A stretch of 64,000 bases of DNA from a bacterium (GTDB taxonomy: Bacteria; Krumholzibacteriota; Krumholzibacteriia; LZORAL124-64-63), in assembly GCA_024231905.1 (NCBI GenBank), contig JAAEQC010000041.1, positions 1 to 64,000 of the forward strand, written 5' to 3'. Positions 46,921 to 57,227 of the stretch are shown piece after piece (the stretch's first letter is position 1; each line of letters opens with the position of its first letter). The notes below the pieces were generated by a model that had not been told where the DNA came from, searched no databases, and saw only the letters and a list, made by a program, of their open reading frames with translations. Made by a program: the position numbers and the translations under genes.

Positions 46921-47318
46921 GTCTGGTCTCCCTCGTGGGCGTGGGGGTCGTCGTGTTTGCGCCGGGATTGCATGGGGTGTGCCATGGCGATGGCAGCCGA
47001 GTGGGTTGGCGACAACGGTCCGATTGGACACGTCTAGAGCGGGTTTCGAGCCGATTGGTCACCGCGTTCAGCCGCCCACGAAGCCGTGCCGCGCTCCGAC
47101 AACCGTGACGATGCACCGTGGTGTGGATTCACAGTCACTGGGTGTTCCGGATCACCTCAAGCGTCGTGATCGGGCACGCGTCACGGAAAGCGGCGCCGGC
47201 CTCTGCCGACCCTTCAAGGTGTTGTCCTGCAATGTCTAATCCTGGTTCTGCGACCGCGGCACACCCCTTGCCCTTCCGGTTCGACGACGATGACACGACC
47301 CCTACGAGGAGGCCCGAC
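46921..47318. other. Divergent intergenic region with a spaced direct repeat
   Basis: No gene is visible. CCGATTGG occurs twice in direct orientation, at 47020-47027 and 47051-47058, 31 bases apart (about three helical turns). The first copy is inside GTCC-GATT-GGAC. They could be sites for a regulator of the TonB operon. No convincing promoter hexamers were found. Confidence 0.35.
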
Positions 47319-48149
47319 ATGACGACCATCCGAAACATGCGCACCGGCGCCGGGCTGCTCGCCCTGGCTTCGATCATGCTTTTCGTCTGTTTGCAGCTGA
47401 CCGGCTGCTCCAACGACGATTCCTCGCCCACCACGCCCGACCAGGCCACCGCGCCCACCTTGCCCGACGCTGCCCAGCTGCAGTTCGACTTCAGCTTCTT
47501 CAACGGCGCCGAGAGCATGGCCAACGAGAAGGCCGACGGCGTCCACGCCAACTTCGTGAACGCCTACCTGCGTGCCGTGGTGCTCGACGCCCTGGCCGAA
47601 CTCACCCTGGCCGCCCCGGTGGGCGCCTTCGCCGTGGCCTTGCACACGGATCCCGTGCTGGCCGACGACGGCTCCTGGGACTGGGTCTACAACTGGCGCG
47701 ACCGCGGCGAACAGCTGCGCATCCGCCTGAACGGCAAGCCCGTGGACGGCCACGTGGCCTGGGAGATGCACGTCTCCGGCGACGGCGGGCTCAACGAGAT
47801 CATGTGGTTCTCCGGCACCACCGACGACGCCGGCCGCGAGGGCCGCTGGTCCTTCTACGACAACGATCGCGAAGGCGCGCCTGTGTGCGGCGAGATCAAC
47901 TGGGGCCGCCAGGACGGCGCCCACTACCTGGAGTTCGTCAGCCACGAGGACGACAGTGCGGGCGACACGCTGCGATTCACGGACAGCCATCCGGACTATA
48001 GCATCGACTTCACGCCCGGGGACGGCTCGACGGCCAGCTTCATCAGGTGGAACGCCGACGGTACCGGGAGCCTCAGGGTGCCGGACTATAACGACGGCGC
48101 GGAGGCCTGCTGGGATCGGTGGCAGGAGAATGTGGTCTGCGGGGAGTAG
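47319..48149 (+). CDS. Lipoprotein of unknown function
   Basis: 276 residues from the ATG at 47319 with GAGGAGG upstream. The signal peptide has lipobox LQLTGC, followed by a Ser/Thr/Pro linker (SNDDSSPTTPDQATAPTLPD). The folded part is rich in short beta-like, Trp- and Gly-containing segments: GSWDWVYNWRDRGEQLRIRL, GHVAWEMHVSGDGGLNEIMW, GREGRWSFYD, INWGRQDGAHYLEFVS. The pattern suggests a beta-sandwich or barrel-shaped lipoprotein of repeated hairpins. No family recognised. It is followed by a strong terminator. Confidence 0.65.
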   Translation: MTTIRNMRTGAGLLALASIMLFVCLQLTGCSNDDSSPTTPDQATAPTLPDAAQLQFDFSFFNGAESMANEKADGVHANFVNAYLRAVVLDALAELTLAAPVGAFAVALHTDPVLADDGSWDWVYNWRDRGEQLRIRLNGKPVDGHVAWEMHVSGDGGLNEIMWFSGTTDDAGREGRWSFYDNDREGAPVCGEINWGRQDGAHYLEFVSHEDDSAGDTLRFTDSHPDYSIDFTPGDGSTASFIRWNADGTGSLRVPDYNDGAEACWDRWQENVVCGE

Positions 48150-48168
48150 AACCGCGCCGCCATCGACG

Positions 48169-48204
48169 CCAAGGGGCCGCCCCGCACCGGGGGCGGCCCC
48201 TTGG
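48169..48204. terminator. Strong hairpin between convergent genes
   Basis: A 15-bp perfect stem (CCAAGGGGCCGCCCC with its complement) around a 6-base loop lies 20 bases after the lipoprotein stop and 24 bases from the stop of the opposing gene. It probably ends transcription from both sides, although T-runs are poor. Confidence 0.75.
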
Positions 48205-48227
48205 TCTATCCGGTGAGCGTCGGACCC

Positions 48228-49430
48228 TCAGTTGCTCCAGACGGCGAAGCCGGCGAACCCCGGCCCGAATGGCGACGTCAGGTCATTCCATACATCGGCG
48301 TCGCTGACCGGCCCCTCCTCCAGGTAGGGCAAGAACGCCGAACCCTGGATGAACAGCACAAGGTCGAACGCCGGCGGCGACACCACCATCTTTTCGACAT
48401 TGATTCCCGTGCCGGGCCTGAAACGCCAGTGCGGCAGCAGCTTTTCACCCCTGGTCACGGCCTCGAGCTCGTCCAGCACCGCGTGCCAGCCGTCGATCTG
48501 TTCCCGGGTGATGGTGGCACCGCGAGGTCCGGTCTGGTCCGGGGACGGCAACCATTCCCGATCGTCATCGGTCTCGGCGAGGACCCGCGACCAGCAGGCG
48601 CGGCTGCACGCGATCATGCCCTGGAACTGTTCCCGAGCCCGTCGCCACGCGCCTTCGTCCCTGAGTTCGAGACGCAGGTCGTGGACGGCGGCGATGATGT
48701 CGAGGAACATCTCGTTCTGGCTGTCTTCGGAAGACCAGCGAGCGATCTCCGGCCGGGGGTCAGGCTGGAGGAAGACCACGTGGGCGCACTGATCCCACAC
48801 CGGGCGCCAGTCGTAGGCCGTCAGGATGTCCAGGAAACCGCCGGCGAAGTGTGTGTAGCCCTGCAGCCACTTGGCGTCGGCGCTGTCGAAACGGACGATC
48901 AGTTCCGCCGCCGGTTCCGCTGCTTCCCGCGACGTCGGCGCCCGCTCGAAGACTGCCAGGAACGTCTCGTCATCGGCAGCCACACCGTCGCCGTCGAAGT
49001 CCAGACGGGCCCGGGCGAGGTCGATCTCGACGCCGAAATCCTCGTCGTCGATCCCGGCCAGAGTCGTGTTCGCCTGTCGCAACGAGGCCTGCAGGGACCG
49101 GAAGAGCTCCGCGATCTGCCCGGGGCTCACGGACTCGGCTGTTTCCGGCTGGAGATCCGGCGCGACACCCAGGAACGGCACACCGAGCATGACGAACTGC
49201 GGGTCGACGCCGAGCCGGGCGCAACCGCCGCTGAACCGCTCGACCCCGTCGATCGCCTGCAGGGCCGCGAGCGAAAACTGTCCGGCGTTGTCGGTCGGGG
49301 AAGCGAAGGCCTCCAGCCCGTCCTGAATGCGTCCTTCGGCGAGGAAGTCGTTCAATGTGTCCCGATCGTCGGCCGCGACCGGCGCCGCCAACACCACGAG
49401 GCACATCAACGTGAATCCGCGGAACAGCAT
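48228..49430 (-). CDS. Exported protein of unknown function
   Basis: 400 residues. Signal peptide about 1-21 (FTLMCLVVLAAPVAA). The mature protein is mainly helical: TLNDFLAEGRIQDGLEAF, QIAELFRSLQASLRQANTTL, FLDIIAAVHDLRLELRDEGA. It includes a DFDGDGVAADDE loop near 150 that looks like an EF-hand/dockerin-type calcium loop, and several Cys (SGGCARL, ACSRACW). It ends with VDEL-type helical and Trp segments. No family was recognised; periplasmic location is likely. Confidence 0.65.
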   Translation of the reverse strand: MLFRGFTLMCLVVLAAPVAADDRDTLNDFLAEGRIQDGLEAFASPTDNAGQFSLAALQAIDGVERFSGGCARLGVDPQFVMLGVPFLGVAPDLQPETAESVSPGQIAELFRSLQASLRQANTTLAGIDDEDFGVEIDLARARLDFDGDGVAADDETFLAVFERAPTSREAAEPAAELIVRFDSADAKWLQGYTHFAGGFLDILTAYDWRPVWDQCAHVVFLQPDPRPEIARWSSEDSQNEMFLDIIAAVHDLRLELRDEGAWRRAREQFQGMIACSRACWSRVLAETDDDREWLPSPDQTGPRGATITREQIDGWHAVLDELEAVTRGEKLLPHWRFRPGTGINVEKMVVSPPAFDLVLFIQGSAFLPYLEEGPVSDADVWNDLTSPFGPGFAGFAVWSN

Positions 49431-49494
49431 GATTATCCCCTTTATCGCCGAGCCGAGACCCTGGTGATACGGTCGCGGGGGACCATAACAGAAA

Positions 49495-49514
49495 CGAGGC
49501 CCCCGGGGGCCTCG
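49495..49514 (-). terminator. Terminator of the DUF438/DUF1858 operon
   Basis: The 20-base perfect palindrome CGAGGCCCCCGGGGGCCTCG lies 46 bases after the DUF1858 gene stop and is followed on the minus strand by TTTCTG. Confidence 0.7.
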
Positions 49515-49559
49515 CTCCGTCGATGGGAGTGGGAAGGAACTGCTCGCCGTGAATTCCGT

Positions 49560-50087
49560 CTACCCGGTCGCCGCCCGCGCAAACGTCGTCCGGAACTCCT
49601 CCGGCCCCGCCTGCTCGGTCCAGGCCTGGACGCCTTCGCCGGTGATGCGGTCGATCATGGGCGCTGGTACGAAGGGTGTGACGATGACATACGCCTGGCC
49701 GACAACCAGCCCGCGGACCGCCGCCATGACCACCGGCAGGGGATGCTCCCCCTCCTCGATGTCGGGCCTGAGGTCGCGGGTCGCCGTCACCTCGACCGTG
49801 TCGAGCCAGGCGGGCCGGTCCGTGGCGGAGGCGCTCTCCCCCTCCTCCCACGGTTCGTCCAGACCCGCCGCCACGCGCAACCGCGTGATGAGCTCGCCGA
49901 TGCCGACGCCGCCCACCTGCGCCGCCTGACGCAGGGACGTCACCTTGGCCACGGTCCGTCTCAGGACCGGATTGCGCAGCTTCTCGAAGGGCGGCGCCAC
50001 GGCGATGAGCTCCTCTTCCAGCTCCGGGTAGGCGTCCAGCAGTTCGCCGACCTTCATCTCGGGCGTGATGTCCGGGCGCTCACTCAT
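49560..50087 (-). CDS. DUF1858/DUF2249 protein related to the ScdA/RIC N-terminal domain
   Basis: 175 residues. The first about 75 (TPEMKVGELLDAYPELEEEL, APPFEKLRNPVLRRTVAKVT, SLRQAAQVGGVGIGELI) match DUF1858, also found at the N-terminus of ScdA/YtfE-type iron-sulfur repair proteins. The Cys usually seen in ScdA homologues after the first helix is absent. Residues about 95-170 resemble DUF2249 (PLPVVMAAVRGLVVGQAYVI, FVPAPMIDRI). It overlaps the upstream DUF438 gene by eight bases. The pair is commonly linked to nitric-oxide or low-oxygen responses; that role here is inference. Confidence 0.82.
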   Translation of the reverse strand: MSERPDITPEMKVGELLDAYPELEEELIAVAPPFEKLRNPVLRRTVAKVTSLRQAAQVGGVGIGELITRLRVAAGLDEPWEEGESASATDRPAWLDTVEVTATRDLRPDIEEGEHPLPVVMAAVRGLVVGQAYVIVTPFVPAPMIDRITGEGVQAWTEQAGPEEFRTTFARAATG

Positions 50088-51330
50088 GGCTGTCCTCCCC
50101 GCTCACGTAATTGAGCAAACGCTGCTGGCCGGTCAGGGAACGCTTCTCGGTGAGATTCTGGCTTACCTCGAGGCAGCCCAGGTAGGCACCGTCCGCGTCC
50201 CTGAGGGCGAAGTACTCGATGCAGATGAACTGGCCACCCATCTCGATCCAGAAGCGGGCATGATCCTGGCGGCCCTCCTTGAAGTCGGAAAGGATCTGCT
50301 GGACCGTGTCGACGCTCTTGGGCGGATGGCAGTACTGGACCTTGCGACCCAGGATGGCCCGGGTGCGGGCGAAGATCCGCTCGCGGCCCTCGCTGAAGTA
50401 GCGGACCGAGTCGTCGGCGTCCACGAAGGTCATGTCGAAGGGGATCGAGTTCAGCACCGTCTCCAGCTCGGTGGGCGTGAACGAACCGCTCGGCAGCTGG
50501 ATGCGTCCACCGGATCCGAATGCAGCGTCCTCATCAGGCTCGCCCGCCGGCCGCCACTCCTGTTCCGGCACGACCAGGCAGTAGCCCAACTCGGCGCTGC
50601 CCCGGGCGACCTTCCCCCAGTCCGCCTCGTCGAGGGTATCCAGGCACATGGGCAGGAGGATCTGCTCCTCCTTGTCGATCATGCCGGTGACCGCCGCAGT
50701 GGCCGGCCGCAGGACCAGCTCGATCACGGCCACGACTTCGGGAGCCGTGGTTCCCTCGGCGGCCTTGAGCGCCTCCGACGCCGCCTTGAGCAGTTCACGC
50801 GTCTCGTCGTGCTTGCCCCACATGACCGTGGGCGGTCCGGTGATGTCCCGGCTCTCAAGGAACGGGAAGAGCAGCTGTTCCTTGCGCAGGTAGTGCTTCT
50901 CCACATCCATGAGCGAGTTGAAACGCACGCGTGCGTCGTGGACCAGCGACTGGGGGTCATCGCCGTCGCCCAGTTCGGACAGGGCGCCGAAGATCTTCTC
51001 TACCTCCGTGACCTCCCAGGCCAGGGCCTGGTTCTCCCGCCGGAAGACATCGACCGGGTGACCGTCGGGCACGCCCTTCTCGTCGCCGGCATCGAGCACG
51101 CCCTGCAGAGCTTCGGTGTGCACGTCGCAGAGCTTCAGCACATCCTCGGTGGGCAGCCCCTCGTTGATGAGTTCCTGCTCCACCGCCACGACTTCGTCGT
51201 AGGGGATCTTGCCCAGCAGGCGGACGAGCTGGGGGCGCACGGCATCCGGCGCCTCGCCCGAGTGCAGCTGGCGGATCATGTGCTTTAGCAGATCCATGCG
51301 CTGGCGCTGGTCGTGGAGGGTTTCGCTCAT
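50080..51330 (-). CDS. DUF438 protein with hemerythrin-like and PAS domains
   Basis: 416 residues. Domain order: DUF438 at about 10-80 (LLKHMIRQLHSGEAPDAVRP, KIPYDEVVAVEQELINEG); hemerythrin-like helices at about 90-240 with His/Glu ligands (EKHYLRKEQLLFPFLE, KHDETRELL, KEEQILLPM); PAS domain at about 285-405 (VLNSIPFDMTFVDADDSVRY, GRKVQYCHPPKSVDTVQQIL, VSQNLTEKRSL). CHPP is typical of the PAS_10 type in this family, and the PAS may hold heme or another cofactor. Likely a cytoplasmic sensor or oxygen/NO handler. It is preceded by a palindromic operator. Confidence 0.9.
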   Translation of the reverse strand: MSETLHDQRQRMDLLKHMIRQLHSGEAPDAVRPQLVRLLGKIPYDEVVAVEQELINEGLPTEDVLKLCDVHTEALQGVLDAGDEKGVPDGHPVDVFRRENQALAWEVTEVEKIFGALSELGDGDDPQSLVHDARVRFNSLMDVEKHYLRKEQLLFPFLESRDITGPPTVMWGKHDETRELLKAASEALKAAEGTTAPEVVAVIELVLRPATAAVTGMIDKEEQILLPMCLDTLDEADWGKVARGSAELGYCLVVPEQEWRPAGEPDEDAAFGSGGRIQLPSGSFTPTELETVLNSIPFDMTFVDADDSVRYFSEGRERIFARTRAILGRKVQYCHPPKSVDTVQQILSDFKEGRQDHARFWIEMGGQFICIEYFALRDADGAYLGCLEVSQNLTEKRSLTGQQRLLNYVSGEDSHE

Positions 51331-51379
51331 GGGTCTCGCCTTCGGTGAGAGGATTTCGGCCGGATCGGGCGGCAGATGC

Positions 51380-51412
51380 GGACAATAAGGATATTATTGT
51401 CCTGTTTGTCAA
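51380..51412 (-). promoter_or_regulatory. Operator-like palindrome and -35 box upstream of the DUF438 operon
   Basis: GGACAATAA (51380-51388) and TTATTGTCC (51394-51402) form a perfect 9+9 inverted repeat with a 5-base centre. On the minus strand a consensus TTGACA (51412-51407) lies just upstream, so the palindrome covers the spacer and -10 region; the -10 itself is poor (CTTATT or TTATTG). This arrangement suggests repression by a dimeric regulator, or activation at a weak promoter. Confidence 0.65.
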
Positions 51413-51481
51413 GGTGCTCGAATTCAACAGGTTGTATTCGATTAGCAGGATGTCCTGGTTCGCGCCGGATGGAGTTCAACG

Positions 51482-52101
51482 TCAGAACCAGAGATACAAC
51501 CCCATCCCGACCCGCCACCCCACATGGGAGGTCCGCACCTGCCAGCTGTCCCCGGTCGCGTCGTCGTTCACTTCGAGGAAATTCGTGACGTTGCCCGCGC
51601 CCTCCAGTTCGAAGCTCACCCGGCTGCTCACCCGGAACTGCACGCCGGCAGCCACGATCGCCGCCGGCCCCAGTGAAACCACGTTCCCGTCCAGGTCCGG
51701 CTGTTCAAGGACCGCCATGCCACCGCCGACTCCGCCGCGCACGAAGGGCTGGACCACCTCCCGCTCATTGAACAGCACGGTTCCCGTGACCAGGGCCTCG
51801 CCCGCCAGCAGATCGCCCTCGTAGCCGTCGATCTGGTGTGTGGTCAGGACCATCTGCAAGCCTAGCAGGAAGCGGTCGCCGAAACGCCGGCCGAAGACGA
51901 AGCCGCCGCCCGGACCGACGCTCTCGACCACGCCCGGGGGCAGATCGGGTTTGGCGAAGACATCGAACTCGTCCCGCTCGCCACTCACGGTCTGGATGCC
52001 CAGATACCAGTTGCGGAGCTTGACCTCCCCGGTGGCGAAGGACGGTACCGCCTCCGCGCCCATCACGAAGGCCAGAGCAACGAACAACAAGCAACGTCGC
52101 C

Positions 52102-52105
<4 letters not shown>
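51482..52105 (-). CDS. Probable outer-membrane beta-barrel protein
   Basis: 207 residues from the ATG at 52105 (GGAGGAGG upstream), overlapping the NtrC-type gene by four bases. Signal peptide MRRRCLLFVALAFVMGAEAVPSFA by position. Strands such as NWYLGIQTVSG, GGGFVFGRRFGDRFLLGLQM, VQPFVRGGVGGGMAVLE and GWRVGMGLYLWF (terminal Phe) are typical of small 8-stranded barrels of the OmpA/OmpW type. It is the last gene of the NtrYX-like operon. Confidence 0.78.
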
Positions 52106-53516
<1,411 letters not shown>

Positions 53517-53520
<4 letters not shown>

Positions 53521-54983
53521 CGTTCCTCGTCCTCCGAGTCGACCTCGCCCACAGGGGTGAGCGGCAGGTCCATGGTGAAGGTAGTGCCCCGGCCCGGCTC
53601 GCTGGTCACGACGACGGTGCCGCCGTGGCCACGGACGATGCCCTCGACCACGGCCAGACCCAGGCCCATGCCGCCGCCCTTGGTGGTGAAGTCCGGTTCG
53701 AAGATCCGGTCCATGTTCTCGGTGGGGATGCCGGCCCCCCGGTCGACGACCCGTAGGCTCGCCCCGGGATCGACGGTGGCCAAACGCAGTTCCACGCTCT
53801 CTTCGCGACCGGCCTCCCGGCAGGCGGCCAGGCCGTTGTCCACCAGGTTGATCAAGGCGCGCCGCAGGGCCGCGGCGTCGAACCAGCCGGCCAAGGGCGT
53901 GTCCGCGCCTGCCAGGACCAGCCGTTCGGGACCGTACAGGTGGGCCACGTCGCGCAGCAGTTCGGACAGGTCGCCGGGCCGCGGCTCGGGCTTGGGCAAA
54001 CGGGCGAAATCACCGAACTCGCGTACCAGGGTGCGCAGGGTCTCGATCTCCTCGCCCACGATCTCGGCGCACTCGTCCACCAGGGCGCGGTAGTTCTCGT
54101 CGTCGCCCTTGTAGCCGTCGCGCACCTCCTGGACCGCCAGCAGGATGGGCGTCAGGGGATTTTTCACTTCGTGGGCCAAGGTGCGAGCCATGCCGCGCCA
54201 GGCGGTGGCGCGCTCGAGACGGGCCAGGTCCCGGCGCTGGTCGGCCAGGCGATCCACCATGGTATCGAAGGCGCCCACGAGCTCGCCCACCTCGCCCGGA
54301 CCCTGGCGTTCCAACCGGAACTCCAGGTCGCCCCGGGCCACGCGGCGGGTGGCGGCCACCAGCTTCTCCAGGGGCTTCACCATGCGACGGGTGGTCAGGG
54401 AACCGGCCGTCAGGGCCAAGGCGATGAGCACTCCGTACACCACCAGGAAGGGCGCGATGAAGCTCAGCACCACGCGTCCCTGTTCGGTGCGGACGATGCG
54501 CAGGAGACTCAGGCCCTCTGTCAGGTCCGCCGCTCGCTGCACCATGCCCACGGGTAGGGGCTGAATTACGAGCACATGTTCGCCGGCGGTACCGGACGCC
54601 AAGGCGATCAGGCGGCTGCCCACGCGTAGGGGAGGCGAATCGGGCGCGAGGCCGCTGGCCGCGGCCGACAATTCCGGCTGGGCCGCCAGCACCGCCCGCA
54701 GGGAATCCGCGGGCTGGACCGCACCCAGGGCGTCCAAGAGCACTGCTCCGTCCACCGCGCTGGAGGCCACCGCGGCGGCCCGGTCGACCAGCCGCGCGCG
54801 CTGCTCCCGCAACCGGTCGCGGCTCTCGTCCAGGCCCGCCTCCACGGCCGACTCCAGAGGATCGATCAAGGCAGGTCCGAAGCGGCGCTCGAGCAGATCA
54901 TTCACCACCAGCGACAGGGGAATCGCCGGCAACAGGGCCACCATGAGGAAGGCCACGGTCAGACGGGTGCTAATGCGCCGCAT
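53517..54983 (-). CDS. NtrY-like sensor histidine kinase
   Basis: 488 residues from the ATG at 54983 with AAGGAG upstream. Two membrane segments (TVAFLMVALLPAIPLSLVV at the start; FLVVYGVLIALALTAGSL at about 180-200) flank a periplasmic sensor region. HAMP follows (RRMVKPLEKLVAATRRVARG), then the dimerisation helix TLAHEVKNPLTPI with the phospho-His, and an ATPase domain with LVDNGLAA, DRGAGIPTE and GMGLGLAVV. It lacks the PAS domain usual in NtrY. It phosphorylates the adjacent regulator. Confidence 0.93.
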
Positions 54984-55611
54984 CGTCCAGCTCCTTCCTG
55001 GTGAACCAGGCCGAGACCGACTGGTGGGCGCCGCCCTTGTCGCCACCCTTGAAGAACAGCCGGATGAGCCGGCCCATGCTCACTTGGGCCTCTTGCTCAT
55101 CACTGCCTTCGCGCCGGGAACTCCGTTCGCCGACGATGACGTTCTCCACCCGGTCCTGCTCCGCCGGCGCGATGGGGTGCACCTGCAGCCCGATGTGCAG
55201 CCGGTAGCGGGCCTCGGGGTCCAGGCGGCTCACGGGAGCCACGGGCACGTCGCCAAGTTCCTGCAGATAGGACTCCAGATCGGCGAGATTCGTGAAGCGG
55301 CGCTCGGCCCCGTCGCCGCGCACGGAAAAGATCTCCTCCCAGAGATCGAAGCCCAGTTGCAACGAAATGTGATTGCCGGCGACGACCTGCTCGCGGTCGT
55401 CCACCACCGCCACTTCCAGTTCCACCGCCGAGATGAGGCCCGACTGCATGGACTGGAGCAGTTTCTGGCCAGGCAGGCCCTCGGTGCGGAGCCGGCACAC
55501 CACCAGGTCGCCGGCCCGTTCCGGGGTCACACTCGTCACCTTGGCCGGCGGATCCGCGGCCAGAGCCGCCTGGCAGCACGCCGCCAACAGGACGAGCGCC
55601 ACCCTGCGCAT
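54970..55611 (-). CDS. DUF4390-family exported protein
   Basis: 213 residues from an ATG whose A is the last base of the Omp85 stop codon (TGATG), so translation is coupled. Signal peptide MRRVALVLLAACCQAALAA. Mature part: GDLVVCRLRTEGLPGQKLLQ, MQSGLISAVELEVAVVDD, HISLQLGFDLWEEIFSV, and a conserved end IRLFFKGG...SVSAWFTRKEL, all as in DUF4390. In many proteobacteria DUF4390 genes sit directly before ntrY and ntrX, as here. Function unknown; periplasmic. Confidence 0.85.
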   Translation of the reverse strand: MRRVALVLLAACCQAALAADPPAKVTSVTPERAGDLVVCRLRTEGLPGQKLLQSMQSGLISAVELEVAVVDDREQVVAGNHISLQLGFDLWEEIFSVRGDGAERRFTNLADLESYLQELGDVPVAPVSRLDPEARYRLHIGLQVHPIAPAEQDRVENVIVGERSSRREGSDEQEAQVSMGRLIRLFFKGGDKGGAHQSVSAWFTRKELDDAAH

Positions 55612-57029
55612 CAAAAGGACCATCCGATGGACGCCGTAACCTGGAAGCGATGATCGTTGGGCCGCTCGGTCAAGGGGATGCCCACGTCGACACCCAGCCA
55701 GCCCAGCCACCACACCTTGACGCGGACGCCGTAGCCCGCGCTGGCGGAGACGCCGGGGAAGGCATCCCCGTCGAAAGTTCCGCTGGACCCGGCGTCCAGG
55801 AAGAGGACGCCGGCCAGGCGCGTGCCGCCACGCTTGTCGGGCAGAATACGAGTGCGGTACTCCATGGAACTCGTCCACTGCCAGGTGTCGCCACCCGGAG
55901 CGGACAGGGAGTGGGTCGGGAAACCGCGCAACGAGTACATACCGCCCAGATAGAGGCGGTCGTAGAAGGGCGCGCGTGCGGTGACGACGGCGCCGCGCAG
56001 GCGCAAGGCCGCCACCCCGCCGGGCACCTCTGCGTAGCGGCGCAGATCGGCCCGCAGACCCGCGTGGGAGCGCGTTTCCTGCAACGCGCCCCGGGCCCGC
56101 AGGCGTCCCCACAACCCAGCGACCGGCGTGCCCGCGCGCCGCCGCGCCGAGCGCGTGTCGTGCTGGAGGTCCAGGTGGACGACCATCCGACCATCCTCGC
56201 CCACGTAGTCGCGGATGCCTGCCGGCAGATCGTCGCCGCGGATCTTCTGATCTTCTTCGAGAGTCCCGTCCTCCGAAGCGAGGACAACCTGGGAGTAGTC
56301 GAAGACGTTGACGCCCTCGAGCTTCAGCCCCACCTCGCCGAGCCAGTTGTCGCCGAGTCGGTGGCCGAGCACGGCCTCAGCCCCGATGGTATTCACCCGG
56401 TGCTGGAATTCGACGCCGTCGGCGTAATAGGGCCGGTCCGTGGAGATCGCTCCCAGGCGGACGCCCCAGTAGGCGCGCCCGCCGTCCAGATTCGGTTGGC
56501 CGTAGTTCAGCAGGAAACCATTGTGGCGGAAACCGAATCGCCACTGGGCGTCCAGGAAATCCCCGCGTCCGGAAACGTTGTCCCAGGCCATCTTGATGGG
56601 CACCAGGTACCAGCCGTCCAGGTCGGTGTTGCCCAGGGCCCAGCGGAAGTCCGCGCCGTGCTCCTGGACGTCGAGCACCAGGATGATCTGGCCGCGGGCG
56701 CTGCCCGGGCGGGTGTAGAACTCCACCTGGCGGAAGAGCCGGCTGGCGCGCAATTCCTCCACCGCCGCCACCAGAGTGGCCTGGTCGATGGGCTGGCCCG
56801 CCTGCAAAGGGAGATGTTCGACAACCGCCTCGTGCGAAGTGCGGGTGGCGCCGGAGACAGTGACTTTCTCGAGCCGCAGGATACGCAGGTCGACCGGCAC
56901 GACCGGATCGGCCTCCTGCGCCGCGAGAATCGTCGGCTCCAGGAGACAGCCGGCCACGACCAGGAACAGCGCCATCCACGGCAGGGTCCGGTGTGCGCCA
57001 CGAGGGGAAATGGCATTCAGGTGTCGCAT
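55611..57029 (-). CDS. Omp85/BamA-family outer-membrane protein with one POTRA-like domain
   Basis: 472 residues from the ATG at 57029 (CGGAGA upstream); the ATG at 56975 would remove 18 residues ahead of the signal core ALFLVVAGCLLEPTILAA. Residues about 55-125 form a POTRA-like domain (RILRLEKVTVSGATRTSHEA, AVEELRASRLFRQVEFYTRP). The C-terminal barrel carries the Omp85 signature LYLGGMYSLRGFPTHSL, then FLDAGSSG, and ends ASIGWSF with terminal Phe. One POTRA is fewer than BamA's five, so it is not BamA itself; patatin-less TamA-like or TPS-type roles are possible. First gene of the operon with DUF4390 and NtrYX. Confidence 0.85.
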   Translation of the reverse strand: MRHLNAISPRGAHRTLPWMALFLVVAGCLLEPTILAAQEADPVVPVDLRILRLEKVTVSGATRTSHEAVVEHLPLQAGQPIDQATLVAAVEELRASRLFRQVEFYTRPGSARGQIILVLDVQEHGADFRWALGNTDLDGWYLVPIKMAWDNVSGRGDFLDAQWRFGFRHNGFLLNYGQPNLDGGRAYWGVRLGAISTDRPYYADGVEFQHRVNTIGAEAVLGHRLGDNWLGEVGLKLEGVNVFDYSQVVLASEDGTLEEDQKIRGDDLPAGIRDYVGEDGRMVVHLDLQHDTRSARRRAGTPVAGLWGRLRARGALQETRSHAGLRADLRRYAEVPGGVAALRLRGAVVTARAPFYDRLYLGGMYSLRGFPTHSLSAPGGDTWQWTSSMEYRTRILPDKRGGTRLAGVLFLDAGSSGTFDGDAFPGVSASAGYGVRVKVWWLGWLGVDVGIPLTERPNDHRFQVTASIGWSF

Positions 57030-57125
57030 GATCTCCGGATCAAGCAACGGGCGTACCCGGCGGCCGTTTGCGGACCGCATAGTTTAGCCCAATTTTAGTT
57101 GTTGTCCTGCAAGATATTACACGAT

Positions 57126-57161
57126 TTCCGGGCGGCCATCCCCAAGGATGGCCGCCCGGAA
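57126..57161 (-). terminator. Long hairpin after the small barrel gene
   Basis: A perfect 16-bp stem with a 4-base loop lies about 67 bases after the stop of the gene at 57228. It would end that minus-strand transcript before the Omp85 operon promoter region. Confidence 0.75.
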
Positions 57162-57227
57162 TCATGCCTCATGGTGTGAATTGTCGCAACAACCGATGTG
57201 GTCGAGTCGAAACGCTGTGCCGATCCG

